From a virus: DNA of 64,000 bases. The position numbers and the translations under genes were made by a program. The stretch is from the IMG/VR virus record IMGVR_UViG_3300033273_000513, positions 23,836 to 87,835 of that record. One strand, 5' to 3'. How positions within the stretch are numbered: the stretch's first letter is position 1; every line of letters begins with the position of its first letter. The notes under the pieces were generated by a model, which saw nothing but the letters and a program-made list of their open reading frames with translations, did not search any database and had not been told where the DNA came from. Of this stretch, positions 57,801 to 64,000 are shown piece after piece.

Positions 57801-59625
57801 TGGTGTGACAATTACACAAGAAGGTAATCTCACAGCGTCTGCAAAACTAATTAACACTGCAGGTATCGCTAGTGTTGGTACTCAGACCTTTAGTATTACA
57901 AATCCTGGTATTGGATATACACCTTCTTCTGGATCTTTGGTTTATTCCAATGTTCCTATGGTTGCTTTGACTGGTTCTGGTTCGGGAATGGTAGCTAACG
58001 TTACGGTAAACAACGGACAAATTTCTGCGGTTGACGTAACAAACGGTGGTCAAAACTTTGCAGTTGGTGATACTGTTGGTGTTAGCACTCTTGGACTTGG
58101 AAATGGATCTAGTGCGGTTCTTTCTGTTGGAGTCGTGACTTCTACCAACACACTGATTTTAGATAATATTCAAGGCACTTTCAATACAGGTGTTGGCACA
58201 ATCACCTTTGATAATGGAAGCAGTATTGTTCAACTTGGTGCGGGAGTAACCATTACTTCGTTTGATGTTGATTCTACAAATGATGGTTTACACATGAGAG
58301 TGAGCCATAGAGCTCATGCGATGCACGCCTTTAACAATAGAGTTAAAATTAGTGGTGTTGAATCTGATGTTCCAGTAACTACATTGAGTGCAGATTACAA
58401 CAGTGACTCTACTGGTGATATCTCTGTTGTTTCTTCTGCAAACTTTGACACCTTTGAAGGTGTTGGTGTTGGAACTACTAACCATGGATATCTGAAGATC
58501 GGTAATGAAATCATCGCATACACTGGAACCGCTTCTGGTTCTATCACTGGTATCTCGACCAGAGGTGTTGATGACACTGGTTCTTTCACATATGAATCTG
58601 GCACTGAAGTCAGAAAATATGAATTTGGTGGTGTTTCATTGAGAAGAATCAACAAGACTCATGATATGAATAATCCAAATGTGACTGTTCCAGATGAAAA
58701 AGATCTGGATCATTATCACATTAAACTTGATATGAGTTCTAATGGAACAGATAGAAGTGGTGCTAGTTTGCCAGACAGATTCTTCACCTCCACTAAACAG
58801 TCTGGTGGTGATAACATTACGGCTACTCAAAATATTCAGTTTGAAACTATTACACCTAACGTTCAAATTCTCACTCCTCCTGGAACCTCTGTATCTGGAA
58901 GAGTTAGAACAGTTTCTGCGACTAGTATAGATGGTTCTGAAGAATCATTCATTGATCAGGGATTTGAATCAATTGATCTTGGTGGCCAAAACCATTTTGA
59001 CACTCCAAGAATGATTGCCTCTGAAATCAATGAAATAGAACAATTGGATACACTCCCTGCGAACAAGTCGTTCACACTGGAGAACATTATGATCACAACT
59101 GATCCAAATGTATCTCCTGTTATCGACCTTGATAGAGTCAACGTTTGTCTAACAACCAATAGAATTAATAGTCCTGTAAGTAACTTTGCAACTGATCCAA
59201 ACGTAAGAATCACAGGACAAGATCCTTGTGCTTCTACATACGTTTCCAAACTGGTCGTTCTGGAGAATCCAGCTAGTGAGATCAAAGTCAACTTTGCTGC
59301 ATACAGAAGAAATTCTTCTGATATCAGAGTATTCTTCAAGACTTTAAGTGAGGGTTCAACCGAGAACACAATGAATATTAACTTCACACCTTTCCCAGGT
59401 ACAGGAAACTTCACTCAAGGTGGAACTGTTCGTAATTCCTCTGCAAGCAATGGTCTTCCAGATGCTTTGACAACAGCAAGCACAGACTTTGGTTACAAGG
59501 ATTATGAATTTACTACAGGTAGTATTCCTAGATTCACTAAGTTCCAAATCAAGATTGACATGGTTGGAACGAATCAGGCAGAACCACCATACATCAAAGA
59601 CCTTCGCGCTATTGCACTTGCATAA
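51823..59625 (+). CDS. Large DUF4815 baseplate/tail protein (gp10-like position)
   Basis: A 2600-residue protein. The N-terminal ~500 residues (NLNVSPYFDDFDKDKNFKKV, VQARELSTLQSILQDQIEQF, FKEGSKVIPG) match DUF4815, a domain of large marine phage tail proteins. Residues about 1740-1780 contain three copies of IDRRQFIT joined by QN or NRITNVTQN, then six arginines and the motif DPLAQTF common in such proteins. A glycine-rich repeat block lies near residue 2020. The position after gp8 suggests a gp9/gp10-like wedge or fibre-attachment role; this is inference. Coupled to the next gene by overlap (TAATG). Confidence 0.75.
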   Translation: MPQETNLNVSPYFDDFDKDKNFKKVLFKPGTPVQARELSTLQSILQDQIEQFGVHFFKEGSKVIPGNLTYNPDYQCIQIESTYLSVPVSLYLEQLVGKRITGERSGVTAQVVSVLTEEESERGIITLYLNYESSSTLDNETETFLSGESLITLSNITYGLSVISANEPFANTIASGANQTGTAMSVGEGVYFARGTFVQVPNETLILDQYSQTPTYRIGFQVSEEIITSNEDESLNDNAAGFTNFAAPGADRFKISLTLAKKDIDDIVDPDFIEIARVVQGSMQTFVKETNYNLIRDAMAKRTYDESGDYCVDPFEVFMKESLNDQVGNKGLFTDIQTTPDGNVPSEDLMIAQVSPGKAYIKGYDIETIAPTLIDVSKARTTKSVKQEPITYVTGNPIFVNNVFGSPAIGIGTTATVSLISSRRKGETNLGIDSYGEEVGLARLYDFKAQSASYVNSSTIFESRLFDVKLFTKLQVGTAITSITASDYIEGARSGAGGFVRTAGTNVTELTLSDVNGQFLNDENIIINGNADGRTITKITDFNIDDVKSMRSYVGVSTFEADLILDEISRLDNVTTGSFEYTKTSSTTGIITATGGNFAGILTTGNILSYSLGSSRVPQFNRVTGVSTTGDEVSIAAIPSIPNVNNGSVSSSNKVTITDLRRRDTTFAITENTLTTPVNKPNVESLDVTTTNIQLRKQYSDITVTNSGFTSPAAGKDLFFQPFDEERYLISYDDGSIEPLTPSQFTKADDSKTVTFTALSKSSGKANLFATVLKSNVRNKSKLLNEANVLVINRSKLASSGIGTNTLNDGLTNSRVYGTRVQDRQISLNVPEAIELLGVFESNDASDPDLPGITLGAYSGPSGNNSDMRIGEKLIGIDSDAVAVITEKPNTTTVGAVFLNENTFSIGERVRTSTTNITAIVAGTTPGDRNVTNQYFMVTNDKDTYYDYSYLERDKNAPEPSNRLKIVFKNLFVEASDEGDFYTASSYPSNLPREIIPINGFYDRITSDLIDIRPRVSNYDTSSSVSPFDFASRSFASTGSSINDPMVSDEQIIVDYEYYQGRRDRLFLDKDGKFLYVTGFPSDDPTEPEPVKDAIEVCKVEVPPYVYNVKDVTVRTTEHKRYTMKDIGGLEQRIENIEFYTQLSLLETETSNLQIVDANGLNRFKSGFFVDNFKSHDSHHIAHVDFSASIDRKEGILRPGHYTTAIDLIPGSASLVGIGTSSNQNVDLNFVDDIDGLNIRKTGSLITLNYEEVEYFKQPYASRVENCTPFLVIFYEGDLELTPNSDTWVATRRVNAQTVNQTAAFDAATAILGVNAQTGLSEVDWGAWETTWTGERVIRRRVESTTTRGAAQTNVTGVNFTSNTQNTGRANVGARSASGRSRVNIGLQNSRTNLATRTTTTTTRDTFRLERTMADIETTTRQSRNGIQFQITPTTNRQSIGDRILSRDIVPFMRSRSIQFSATKMKPLTRIYGFFDGVNVTRYMTPKLLEISMTSGRFRIGETVFGYTTNARRRGRTPDFIFRICAPNHKDGPFNSPTNRYGRNPYANAGNIPANYSTSSTILNVDTFSLASQAQGQFRGQVSPNMILEGRSSGAQARVTDIRFITDSIGKLQGTFQVPDPDRQANPRWETGTKTLKFTTSNTNSLIVGTVTSSAESNFYAQGELQTVRETVLSTRIPQIRRIDHTEQRVQNGRITRQEGPDRLTVNTEVLDRNTQTQTAAIDTQRVNNINLDVTEQTFVDRRQFITQNIDRRQFITNRITNVTQNIDRRQFITINRRRRRRDPLAQTFTVGETTGMFITGIDVFFQSKDETLPVILEMRTVETGLPTQKVLPFGTVEKEPDDVNISDDGSVPTRFTFSSPVYLNGETEYAVVLLSDVTTYNAWIARMGEVDIATRNLPDAQQTIITQQPYLGSLFKSQNGGTWDPSQYEDLKMTLYSAKFDNSTGIARFYNPKLDEGNKQIITLPENPIRILSKKATVGLGTTFASPAGFIPGVTITQEGNLTASAKLINTAGIASVGTQTFSITNPGIGYTPSSGSLVYSNVPMVALTGSGSGMVANVTVNNGQISAVDVTNGGQNFAVGDTVGVSTLGLGNGSSAVLSVGVVTSTNTLILDNIQGTFNTGVGTITFDNGSSIVQLGAGVTITSFDVDSTNDGLHMRVSHRAHAMHAFNNRVKISGVESDVPVTTLSADYNSDSTGDISVVSSANFDTFEGVGVGTTNHGYLKIGNEIIAYTGTASGSITGISTRGVDDTGSFTYESGTEVRKYEFGGVSLRRINKTHDMNNPNVTVPDEKDLDHYHIKLDMSSNGTDRSGASLPDRFFTSTKQSGGDNITATQNIQFETITPNVQILTPPGTSVSGRVRTVSATSIDGSEESFIDQGFESIDLGGQNHFDTPRMIASEINEIEQLDTLPANKSFTLENIMITTDPNVSPVIDLDRVNVCLTTNRINSPVSNFATDPNVRITGQDPCASTYVSKLVVLENPASEIKVNFAAYRRNSSDIRVFFKTLSEGSTENTMNINFTPFPGTGNFTQGGTVRNSSASNGLPDALTTASTDFGYKDYEFTTGSIPRFTKFQIKIDMVGTNQAEPPYIKDLRAIALA

Positions 59626-59858
59626 TGTCTGAATATCTTAAAGTAGAGGGTCATTCGGAGTTAGTCCGAGACCCCAACACTCACGCGATCATCAACAAAG
59701 ATAGATCTGCTTATGAAAATTATATGGCTAGAAAGAAAGCCTTGGAAAAGAAAAATTCCGAATTTGAATCAATGAAGAATGAACTTGATAATGTAAAGAG
59801 TGATATTGGAGACATCAAAGATATGTTGTCTTCTATTGTACAGAAACTAAATAGTTAG
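59625..59858 (+). CDS. Small coiled-coil structural-block protein
   Basis: A 77-residue protein starting MSEYLKVEGHSELVRDPNTH and ending DMLSSIVQKLNS. VEGHSELVRD followed by AIIN is a pattern common at this place in cyanophages. The C-terminal 45 residues are a coiled coil (FESMKNELDNVKSDIGDIKD). Its start overlaps the preceding stop. Probably a virion or assembly protein; exact role unknown. Confidence 0.75.
   Translation: MSEYLKVEGHSELVRDPNTHAIINKDRSAYENYMARKKALEKKNSEFESMKNELDNVKSDIGDIKDMLSSIVQKLNS
59846..59853 (+). promoter_or_regulatory. T4-type late promoter (ACTAAATA)
   Basis: ACTAAATA overlaps the last codons of the coiled-coil gene and lies 18 bp ahead of the ATG at 59864, a rather short distance. 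Confidence 0.55.
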
Positions 59859-59863
59859 AAAAA

Positions 59864-60226
59864 ATGGCACAGAAGGTAATTACATTTGACCCAGAAGTTG
59901 CCGTTCCCTTTGGCTCTAATCTGACCATTTTCTCTGGTGCAGATTTTGATGCAGTCTTTACGGTAAAGACCTCTGCAGGTTCCAGTATTAACTTCACTGG
60001 TTATACAGGAACCAGTAACATGAAGAAGTCTGTGATTGGAACAGCAAACACTTTTACTGTAGGACTGGGAAGTGATAACGGTAGAATCACCCTTTCAATG
60101 GGTTCTACTGAAACCAGAAGTTTGGAAGAGGGTAGATACCTCTACGATGTAAACGTGAGTTCTGGTTCTACCTTCTTCAAAGTGATTGAAGGTAACATCA
60201 TCGTTAGAGCAGGAATTTCGACTTAA
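59864..60226 (+). CDS. Conserved virion structural protein
   Basis: A 120-residue beta-rich protein starting MAQKVITFDPEVAVPFGSN, with FSGADFDAVFTV, LEEGRYLYDVNVSSGSTF and ending IIVRAGIST. The pattern SLEEGRYLYDV resembles small beta-sandwich proteins that attach to phage baseplates (BppU-like N-terminal domains). It has a position just ahead of gp13. Structural role likely, exact place unknown. Confidence 0.75.
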   Translation: MAQKVITFDPEVAVPFGSNLTIFSGADFDAVFTVKTSAGSSINFTGYTGTSNMKKSVIGTANTFTVGLGSDNGRITLSMGSTETRSLEEGRYLYDVNVSSGSTFFKVIEGNIIVRAGIST

Positions 60227-60237
60227 GAGGTAGATGA

Positions 60238-61080
60238 ATGGCTCAACCAAGTTCAAGGCAAGGTTTAATTGATTATGCCAAAAGACAATTAGGTTATCCT
60301 GTTCTAGAAATCAACGTAGCAGACGAACAGTTTCAAGACCTGTTAGATGATGCTGTTCAGATGTATCAAGAACGTCACTATGACGGTATTGAGAGAATGT
60401 ACCTCAAGTACAAGATTACTGAGGATGATATCAATAGAGGACGTGCTAGGGGTAATAGTAGTGTGGCGGGTATCACTACCACAAGTGCTACTTCAACCAT
60501 CGTAGGCACCGCTGTAACGTTCTCTCTGGAGGAGAATAGTAACTATATCGCAATCCCACCATCTGTCATTGGTGTCAACTCGATTCTTAAAGTTCGATCT
60601 GACACTGTATATGATGGACTCTTCAATATTAGATATCAATTGTTCCTGAATGATATCTATAATTTCCAATCTATCGACTTACTTCAGTATTCGATGGTTC
60701 AGACTTATCTTGAAGACATCACACATTTGTTGAATCCAGAAGTAAGATATCGTTTCAATATTCGTCAAGATAGACTTTATGTTGATGTTGACTGGGCACA
60801 GTTGACCGCAGGGGATTACTTAGTGATTGACTGTTTCAGAATCCTTGATCCGAATAATTTCACTCGTGTATATAATGCACCATTCTTGAAGAAATACTTC
60901 ACTGCATTGTGTAAGAAACAGTGGGGTATGAACTTGATCAAGTTCCAGGGCGTTCAACTTCCTGGTGGTGTTCAACTGAATGGAAGACAAATTTATGATG
61001 ATGGTGTAAGAGAGTTGGAAACAATTGAAGCCAAGATGCCATCTACATATGAAATGCCTCCCCTTGATATGATCGGGTAA
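60238..61080 (+). CDS. g13: Neck protein gp13
   Basis: A 280-residue protein starting MAQPSSRQGLIDYAKRQLGY. VLEINVADEQFQDLLDDAVQ and MYQERHYDGIERMYLKYKIT are typical of gp13, which with gp14 completes the head neck and joins it to the tail. LKKYFTALCKKQWGMNLIKF is a further landmark. A good ribosome site AGAGG precedes it. The stop overlaps the gp14 start by one base. Confidence 0.95.
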   Translation: MAQPSSRQGLIDYAKRQLGYPVLEINVADEQFQDLLDDAVQMYQERHYDGIERMYLKYKITEDDINRGRARGNSSVAGITTTSATSTIVGTAVTFSLEENSNYIAIPPSVIGVNSILKVRSDTVYDGLFNIRYQLFLNDIYNFQSIDLLQYSMVQTYLEDITHLLNPEVRYRFNIRQDRLYVDVDWAQLTAGDYLVIDCFRILDPNNFTRVYNAPFLKKYFTALCKKQWGMNLIKFQGVQLPGGVQLNGRQIYDDGVRELETIEAKMPSTYEMPPLDMIG

Positions 61081-62459
61081 TGTTAAATCCTTTTTTCCTA
61101 CAGGGTTCCCAAGGGGAACAGGGTCTAGTTCAAGACCTGATCAATGAACAGTTGAGAATGTATGGCATTGAGTGTCATTACATTCCTAGAAAGTTGATGA
61201 CATCTAGAACAATCATGAAAGAAGTGATTGAATCTAGATTTGACCAGGCTTTCCCATTGGAAGCTTACTTGATGAACATTGATGGATATGCAGGTCAAGG
61301 AGAACTTTTAACTAAGTTTGGTATCCGCAATGTTGATGAAGCAAATTTCGTCATCTCTAAAGAGAGATTTGAAGAAGCTATCGCACCATTCTTGGCAGAA
61401 CAAGATGAGTATGAATTGACTCGTCCCAAAGAAGGGGATTTGATTTTCTTTCCCCTTGGCAAAAGACTGTTTGAGATCAAGTTTGTAGAACATGAAAAAC
61501 CTTTCTATCAACTGAACCAGACATACGTCTATCAACTCAATTGTGAACTCTTTGAGTATGAGGATGAGGTCATTGATACTGATGTATCTGCAATTGATCA
61601 GGTAGTTCAAACTGAAGGGTACTTTGCAAGACTTATCCTTTCACAAGTCGGTAGTGATGCAACAGCCAGTACTGGAGTTGTATTTGGTGCAGTCAACCAG
61701 ATCTTCCTAGAAGATGATGGATATGGTTATGTAACTGCTCCTACTGTATCCATCAGCACATCTCCTGGAACTGATGCGACTGCGGTGGCTATCATGACCG
61801 AGAGGTCTGGTATTGCTACTGGTCAATCTATTGATAGGATTCTGATCTTGAATCCTGGTAGTGGATACACTGGTATTCCGACTGTTAGTGTCAATGGTTC
61901 TGGTATCGCCACTGCAGGTATCACGACTTTGGGTGCAGTTGGTGTTGTCACAATCACAAGTGGTGGTTCTGGTTATACAACCACACCTACAGTCACATTC
62001 TCTGCACCAACGTCTGGCACCACTGCAACTGGTGAAGCTGTCATGGTTGGAGGCACGATCAGTGCAGTCAGACTATCTAATGCTGGTGCGGGATATACCG
62101 CTGGTCAAAATGTCACCGTCACGATCGGTGCTGCAACAACCATCGGCACTGGTAACTACGTCTTTAATGAAACTGTATCTGTTGGTGATGTTACTGCAAG
62201 AGTCAAAGTTTGGGACGCAAGTTCTAACACTCTAGACATCAACATGTTGAGTGCGATGGAATTCCCAGTCGGTGGTAAAATTGTTGGACAAGAATCTGGT
62301 GCAACGTACATCATCAAGTCTGTCAGTTATGATACACCAACAGACTTCCCGAATGATGATCTGTATCAGGCAAATCAGTACAATGATAATGCAAAGTTTG
62401 AGAGTGAGGCTGATAACTTATTAGACTTCTCAGAGAGGAACCCGTTCGGTACTTTCTAA
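61080..62459 (+). CDS. g14: Neck protein gp14 with glycine-repeat insertion
   Basis: A 459-residue protein. LINEQLRMYGIECHYIPRKL, EGDLIFFPLGKRLFEIKFV and KPFYQLNQTYVYQLN match T4 gp14, the second neck component. T4 gp14 is ~256 residues; the extra length lies at about residues 200-365, where four GSGYTxxPxV-type repeats (NPGSGYTGIPTVSV, SGGSGYTTTPTVTF, NAGAGYTAGQNVTV) are inserted. The last part (SATYIIKSVSYDT in sense, ending ERNPFGTF) returns to the gp14 type. Coupled to gp13. Confidence 0.93.
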   Translation: MLNPFFLQGSQGEQGLVQDLINEQLRMYGIECHYIPRKLMTSRTIMKEVIESRFDQAFPLEAYLMNIDGYAGQGELLTKFGIRNVDEANFVISKERFEEAIAPFLAEQDEYELTRPKEGDLIFFPLGKRLFEIKFVEHEKPFYQLNQTYVYQLNCELFEYEDEVIDTDVSAIDQVVQTEGYFARLILSQVGSDATASTGVVFGAVNQIFLEDDGYGYVTAPTVSISTSPGTDATAVAIMTERSGIATGQSIDRILILNPGSGYTGIPTVSVNGSGIATAGITTLGAVGVVTITSGGSGYTTTPTVTFSAPTSGTTATGEAVMVGGTISAVRLSNAGAGYTAGQNVTVTIGAATTIGTGNYVFNETVSVGDVTARVKVWDASSNTLDINMLSAMEFPVGGKIVGQESGATYIIKSVSYDTPTDFPNDDLYQANQYNDNAKFESEADNLLDFSERNPFGTF

Positions 62460-62462
62460 ATA
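62455..62462 (+). promoter_or_regulatory. T4-type late promoter (TCTAAATA)
   Basis: TCTAAATA overlaps the gp14 stop and lies 25 bp ahead of the ATG at 62480. Confidence 0.65.
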
Positions 62463-62479
62463 GTTAGAAAATACTTGAA

Positions 62480-63496
62480 ATGTTAGGCACTTACTTCTAT
62501 CATGAGATATTAAGAAAGACAGTTATCGGTTTCGGTACTCTCTTTAATGATATCAATATTCGACACCGCGATGCGAGTGGGACAAGTTTTAGTAACTTGA
62601 AAGTTCCACTCGCGTATGGTCCTATTCAGAAGTTTCTGGCAAGAATTCAACAACAACCAGATCTGAATAGAGAAGTTGCACTAACATTACCTCGACTCTC
62701 TTTTGAGATGACAGGTCTTCAATATGATCCATCTAGAAAGACTGGTGTCACACAAACATTCCTGGCAAGTCAGAGTGGGAATGTAAAAAAAGTTTATATG
62801 CCTGTCCCATATAATGTGACTTTTGAATTGAACATCATCTCTAAACTGAATGATGATTCTCTTCAAATCATTGAACAGATTCTGCCATATTTCCAACCAT
62901 CTCTCAACATCACAATCAATCTCATCAGTGCGATCGGTGAGAAGAAGGACGTACCAATCGTGATGGAGAGTATCACACAAAACGACCAGTATGAGGGTGG
63001 TTTTGATAGTCGTCGATTAATTATTCACACACTCAGATTTACTGCAAAAACATACTTGTTTGGACCTGTTGCAGAGAGCACCGATGGTCTTATCAAGAGA
63101 GTGGATGTGGACTACTACACCAATACAAATGTCAGGACTGCAAAGAGAGTACAAAGATATACCGCAACACCAAAAGCTCTGCAAGATTACAACGACGACA
63201 ATGCAACCGTCGTCGATGGTGCGATCTCCACGAAAGTCACAAAAATCAAAGTCAGTGCATCTACAGATCTCACAGTCGGTGGTCGTATCATCATCGGTGG
63301 TGAGATTATGTATGTTGAAAAAATCAACGGACAAGATGTTAATGTCATCAGAGGATATGATAACACCGCAATCGCAGAACATGAACACGGTGCAACCGTC
63401 AATGTTCTCAATGCTGCGGATGATGCACTCATTGAGTTTGGTGATGACTTTGGATTTAATGAAACGTCCTCCTTCTTCACCGATGGAGGTGCGTGA
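62480..63496 (+). CDS. g15: Tail sheath stabilizer and completion protein gp15
   Basis: A 338-residue protein starting MLGTYFYHEILRKTVIGFG. LQIIEQILPYFQPSLNITIN is the hallmark of gp15, which caps the tail and joins it to the neck. DRESRRLI-type and TLRFTAKTYLFGPV segments agree. It is longer than T4 gp15 (272 aa) owing to a C-terminal beta extension (RIIIGGEIMYVEKINGQDVN) similar to small modules in the gp7-like and DUF4815 proteins. The end overlaps the gp16 start by 4 bp. Confidence 0.94.
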   Translation: MLGTYFYHEILRKTVIGFGTLFNDINIRHRDASGTSFSNLKVPLAYGPIQKFLARIQQQPDLNREVALTLPRLSFEMTGLQYDPSRKTGVTQTFLASQSGNVKKVYMPVPYNVTFELNIISKLNDDSLQIIEQILPYFQPSLNITINLISAIGEKKDVPIVMESITQNDQYEGGFDSRRLIIHTLRFTAKTYLFGPVAESTDGLIKRVDVDYYTNTNVRTAKRVQRYTATPKALQDYNDDNATVVDGAISTKVTKIKVSASTDLTVGGRIIIGGEIMYVEKINGQDVNVIRGYDNTAIAEHEHGATVNVLNAADDALIEFGDDFGFNETSSFFTDGGA

Positions 63497-63909
63497 TGAA
63501 AAACTTCGATGCGATCAATGATGCTCTTGATGTAGAAGCTTCGATTGTGCCTGTGGAGGAAACTCCAAAACCAGTTCAGAAACCCAAAGAAAAGGATGAC
63601 ATCAATAAAGATTATGAATACTCTAGAGGTAATCTATATTCTTTGATTGAGAAGGGTCAGGAAGCTGTCAATGGTATTCTTGAACTTGCACAGGAATCTG
63701 ATTCTGCAAGAGCATATGAAGTTGCAGGTCAGTTGATCAAGAGTGTTGCAGACACCACAGATAAACTAATTGATCTTCAGAAAAAGATGAAAGATATTGA
63801 TGAAGAACCAAACAGAGGTCCTACCAATGTAACAAACGCTCTGTTTGTTGGTTCTACTGCAGAACTTCAAAAACTACTCAAGCAACAGAAAAATAAGGAT
63901 GTTAAATGA
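63493..63909 (+). CDS. g16: Terminase small subunit gp16
   Basis: A 138-residue protein starting MKNFDAINDALDVEASIVP. DYEYSRGNLYSLIEKGQEAV, ESDSARAYEVAGQLIKSVAD and TNALFVGSTAELQKLL match T4 gp16, the small terminase that recognises DNA and starts packaging. Its overlap with gp15 and with the next gene (TGA/ATG) shows coupled translation. Confidence 0.93.
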   Translation: MMKNFDAINDALDVEASIVPVEETPKPVQKPKEKDDINKDYEYSRGNLYSLIEKGQEAVNGILELAQESDSARAYEVAGQLIKSVADTTDKLIDLQKKMKDIDEEPNRGPTNVTNALFVGSTAELQKLLKQQKNKDVK

Positions 63910-64000
63910 AGTCTCAAGAACTGTCGGAATTTTTTAGTCTAATTGGTCAGGCTAAAAAAGAAAAAGAAGAAGAATTTGATAACCTACTCAAGGAAGCCAA
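63906..64000 (+). CDS. Start of the next gene (cut by the window end), unidentified
   Basis: The first 31 codons begin MKSQELSEFFSLIGQAKKEK and continue with EEEFDNLLKEA, a charged helical start. The ATG overlaps the gp16 stop. The T4 gene order would put the large terminase gp17 here, but this start does not look like gp17; it resembles the helical N-terminus of a large cyanophage structural protein that can lie in this place. Too little is visible to decide. Confidence 0.6.
   Translation, partial: MKSQELSEFFSLIGQAKKEKEEEFDNLLKEA

Noticed and set aside
63906-64000. Large terminase gp17
   Set aside because: T4 gene order suggests it, but the visible N-terminus is a charged helix unlike gp17 starts known to me, so I left it unnamed.
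1-64000. tRNA genes, photosynthesis genes (psbA, psbD) and integrase
   Set aside because: Looked for because many cyanophages have them; I found no cloverleaf, no D1/D2 sequence and no recombinase motif in this window.

Overview
The window is the structural half of a T4-like marine cyanophage genome (a myovirus, family Kyanoviridae, infecting Synechococcus or Prochlorococcus). The evidence is a T4-type baseplate, neck and packaging series (gp25, gp6, gp7, gp8, a DUF4815 protein, gp13, gp14, gp15, gp16), T4-type late promoters (ATAAATA or CTAAATA) ahead of the structural genes, many small overlapping early-type genes known only from cyanophages, and AT-rich DNA. I cannot name the phage. All genes but one are on the + strand. 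I saw no tRNA, CRISPR array or photosynthesis gene.

Region 1 (1-20079) is the adhesin and tail-fibre block. It holds seven long fibre-like proteins and several small partners, nearly all behind their own late promoter. The fibres are built from shared beta-repeat modules (VGGTLTYEDVTN, ERMRIDSSGRLLVGT, VTATSFVGDGSALTG). They end in different tips or chaperones: a Peptidase_G2-like domain, a Peptidase_S74 domain, an unnamed conserved C-terminus, a GTWTPT-type tip, an NLIINGAMQVAQRG-type tip, and a cupredoxin-like domain with a complete type-1 copper ligand set.

Region 2 (20080-33500) is an accessory block of mostly small genes. It contains one minus-strand gene, a zinc-peptidase-like protein, a ParB/Srx-like protein, a free-standing GIY-YIG homing endonuclease, an SF2 helicase, a nucleotide-sugar epimerase/dehydratase and about 30 small proteins of unknown function. 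The small genes form short translationally coupled operons separated by hairpins. Five operons start with a nearly identical 27-bp element. The largest gene-free gap (32417-32900) carries six units of an exact 34-bp-period tandem array.

Region 3 (33539-64000) is the virion assembly block: a glycosyltransferase-like gene and small conserved cyanophage genes, baseplate wedge genes (gp25, gp6, a 4027-residue gp7-like protein, gp8, a 2600-residue DUF4815 protein), then neck, tail-completion and small-terminase genes. Many of these proteins carry the same inserted glycine-rich GSGYTxxPxV repeat, which accounts for part of their size compared with T4.

The observations I would follow first are the 34-bp array, the leader of the GIY-YIG gene (a start-proximal hairpin with a near-consensus sigma-70 promoter and a late promoter in its loop), the repeated 27-bp operon element, the cupredoxin-like fibre end and the YHYH-like domain inside the gp7-like protein.
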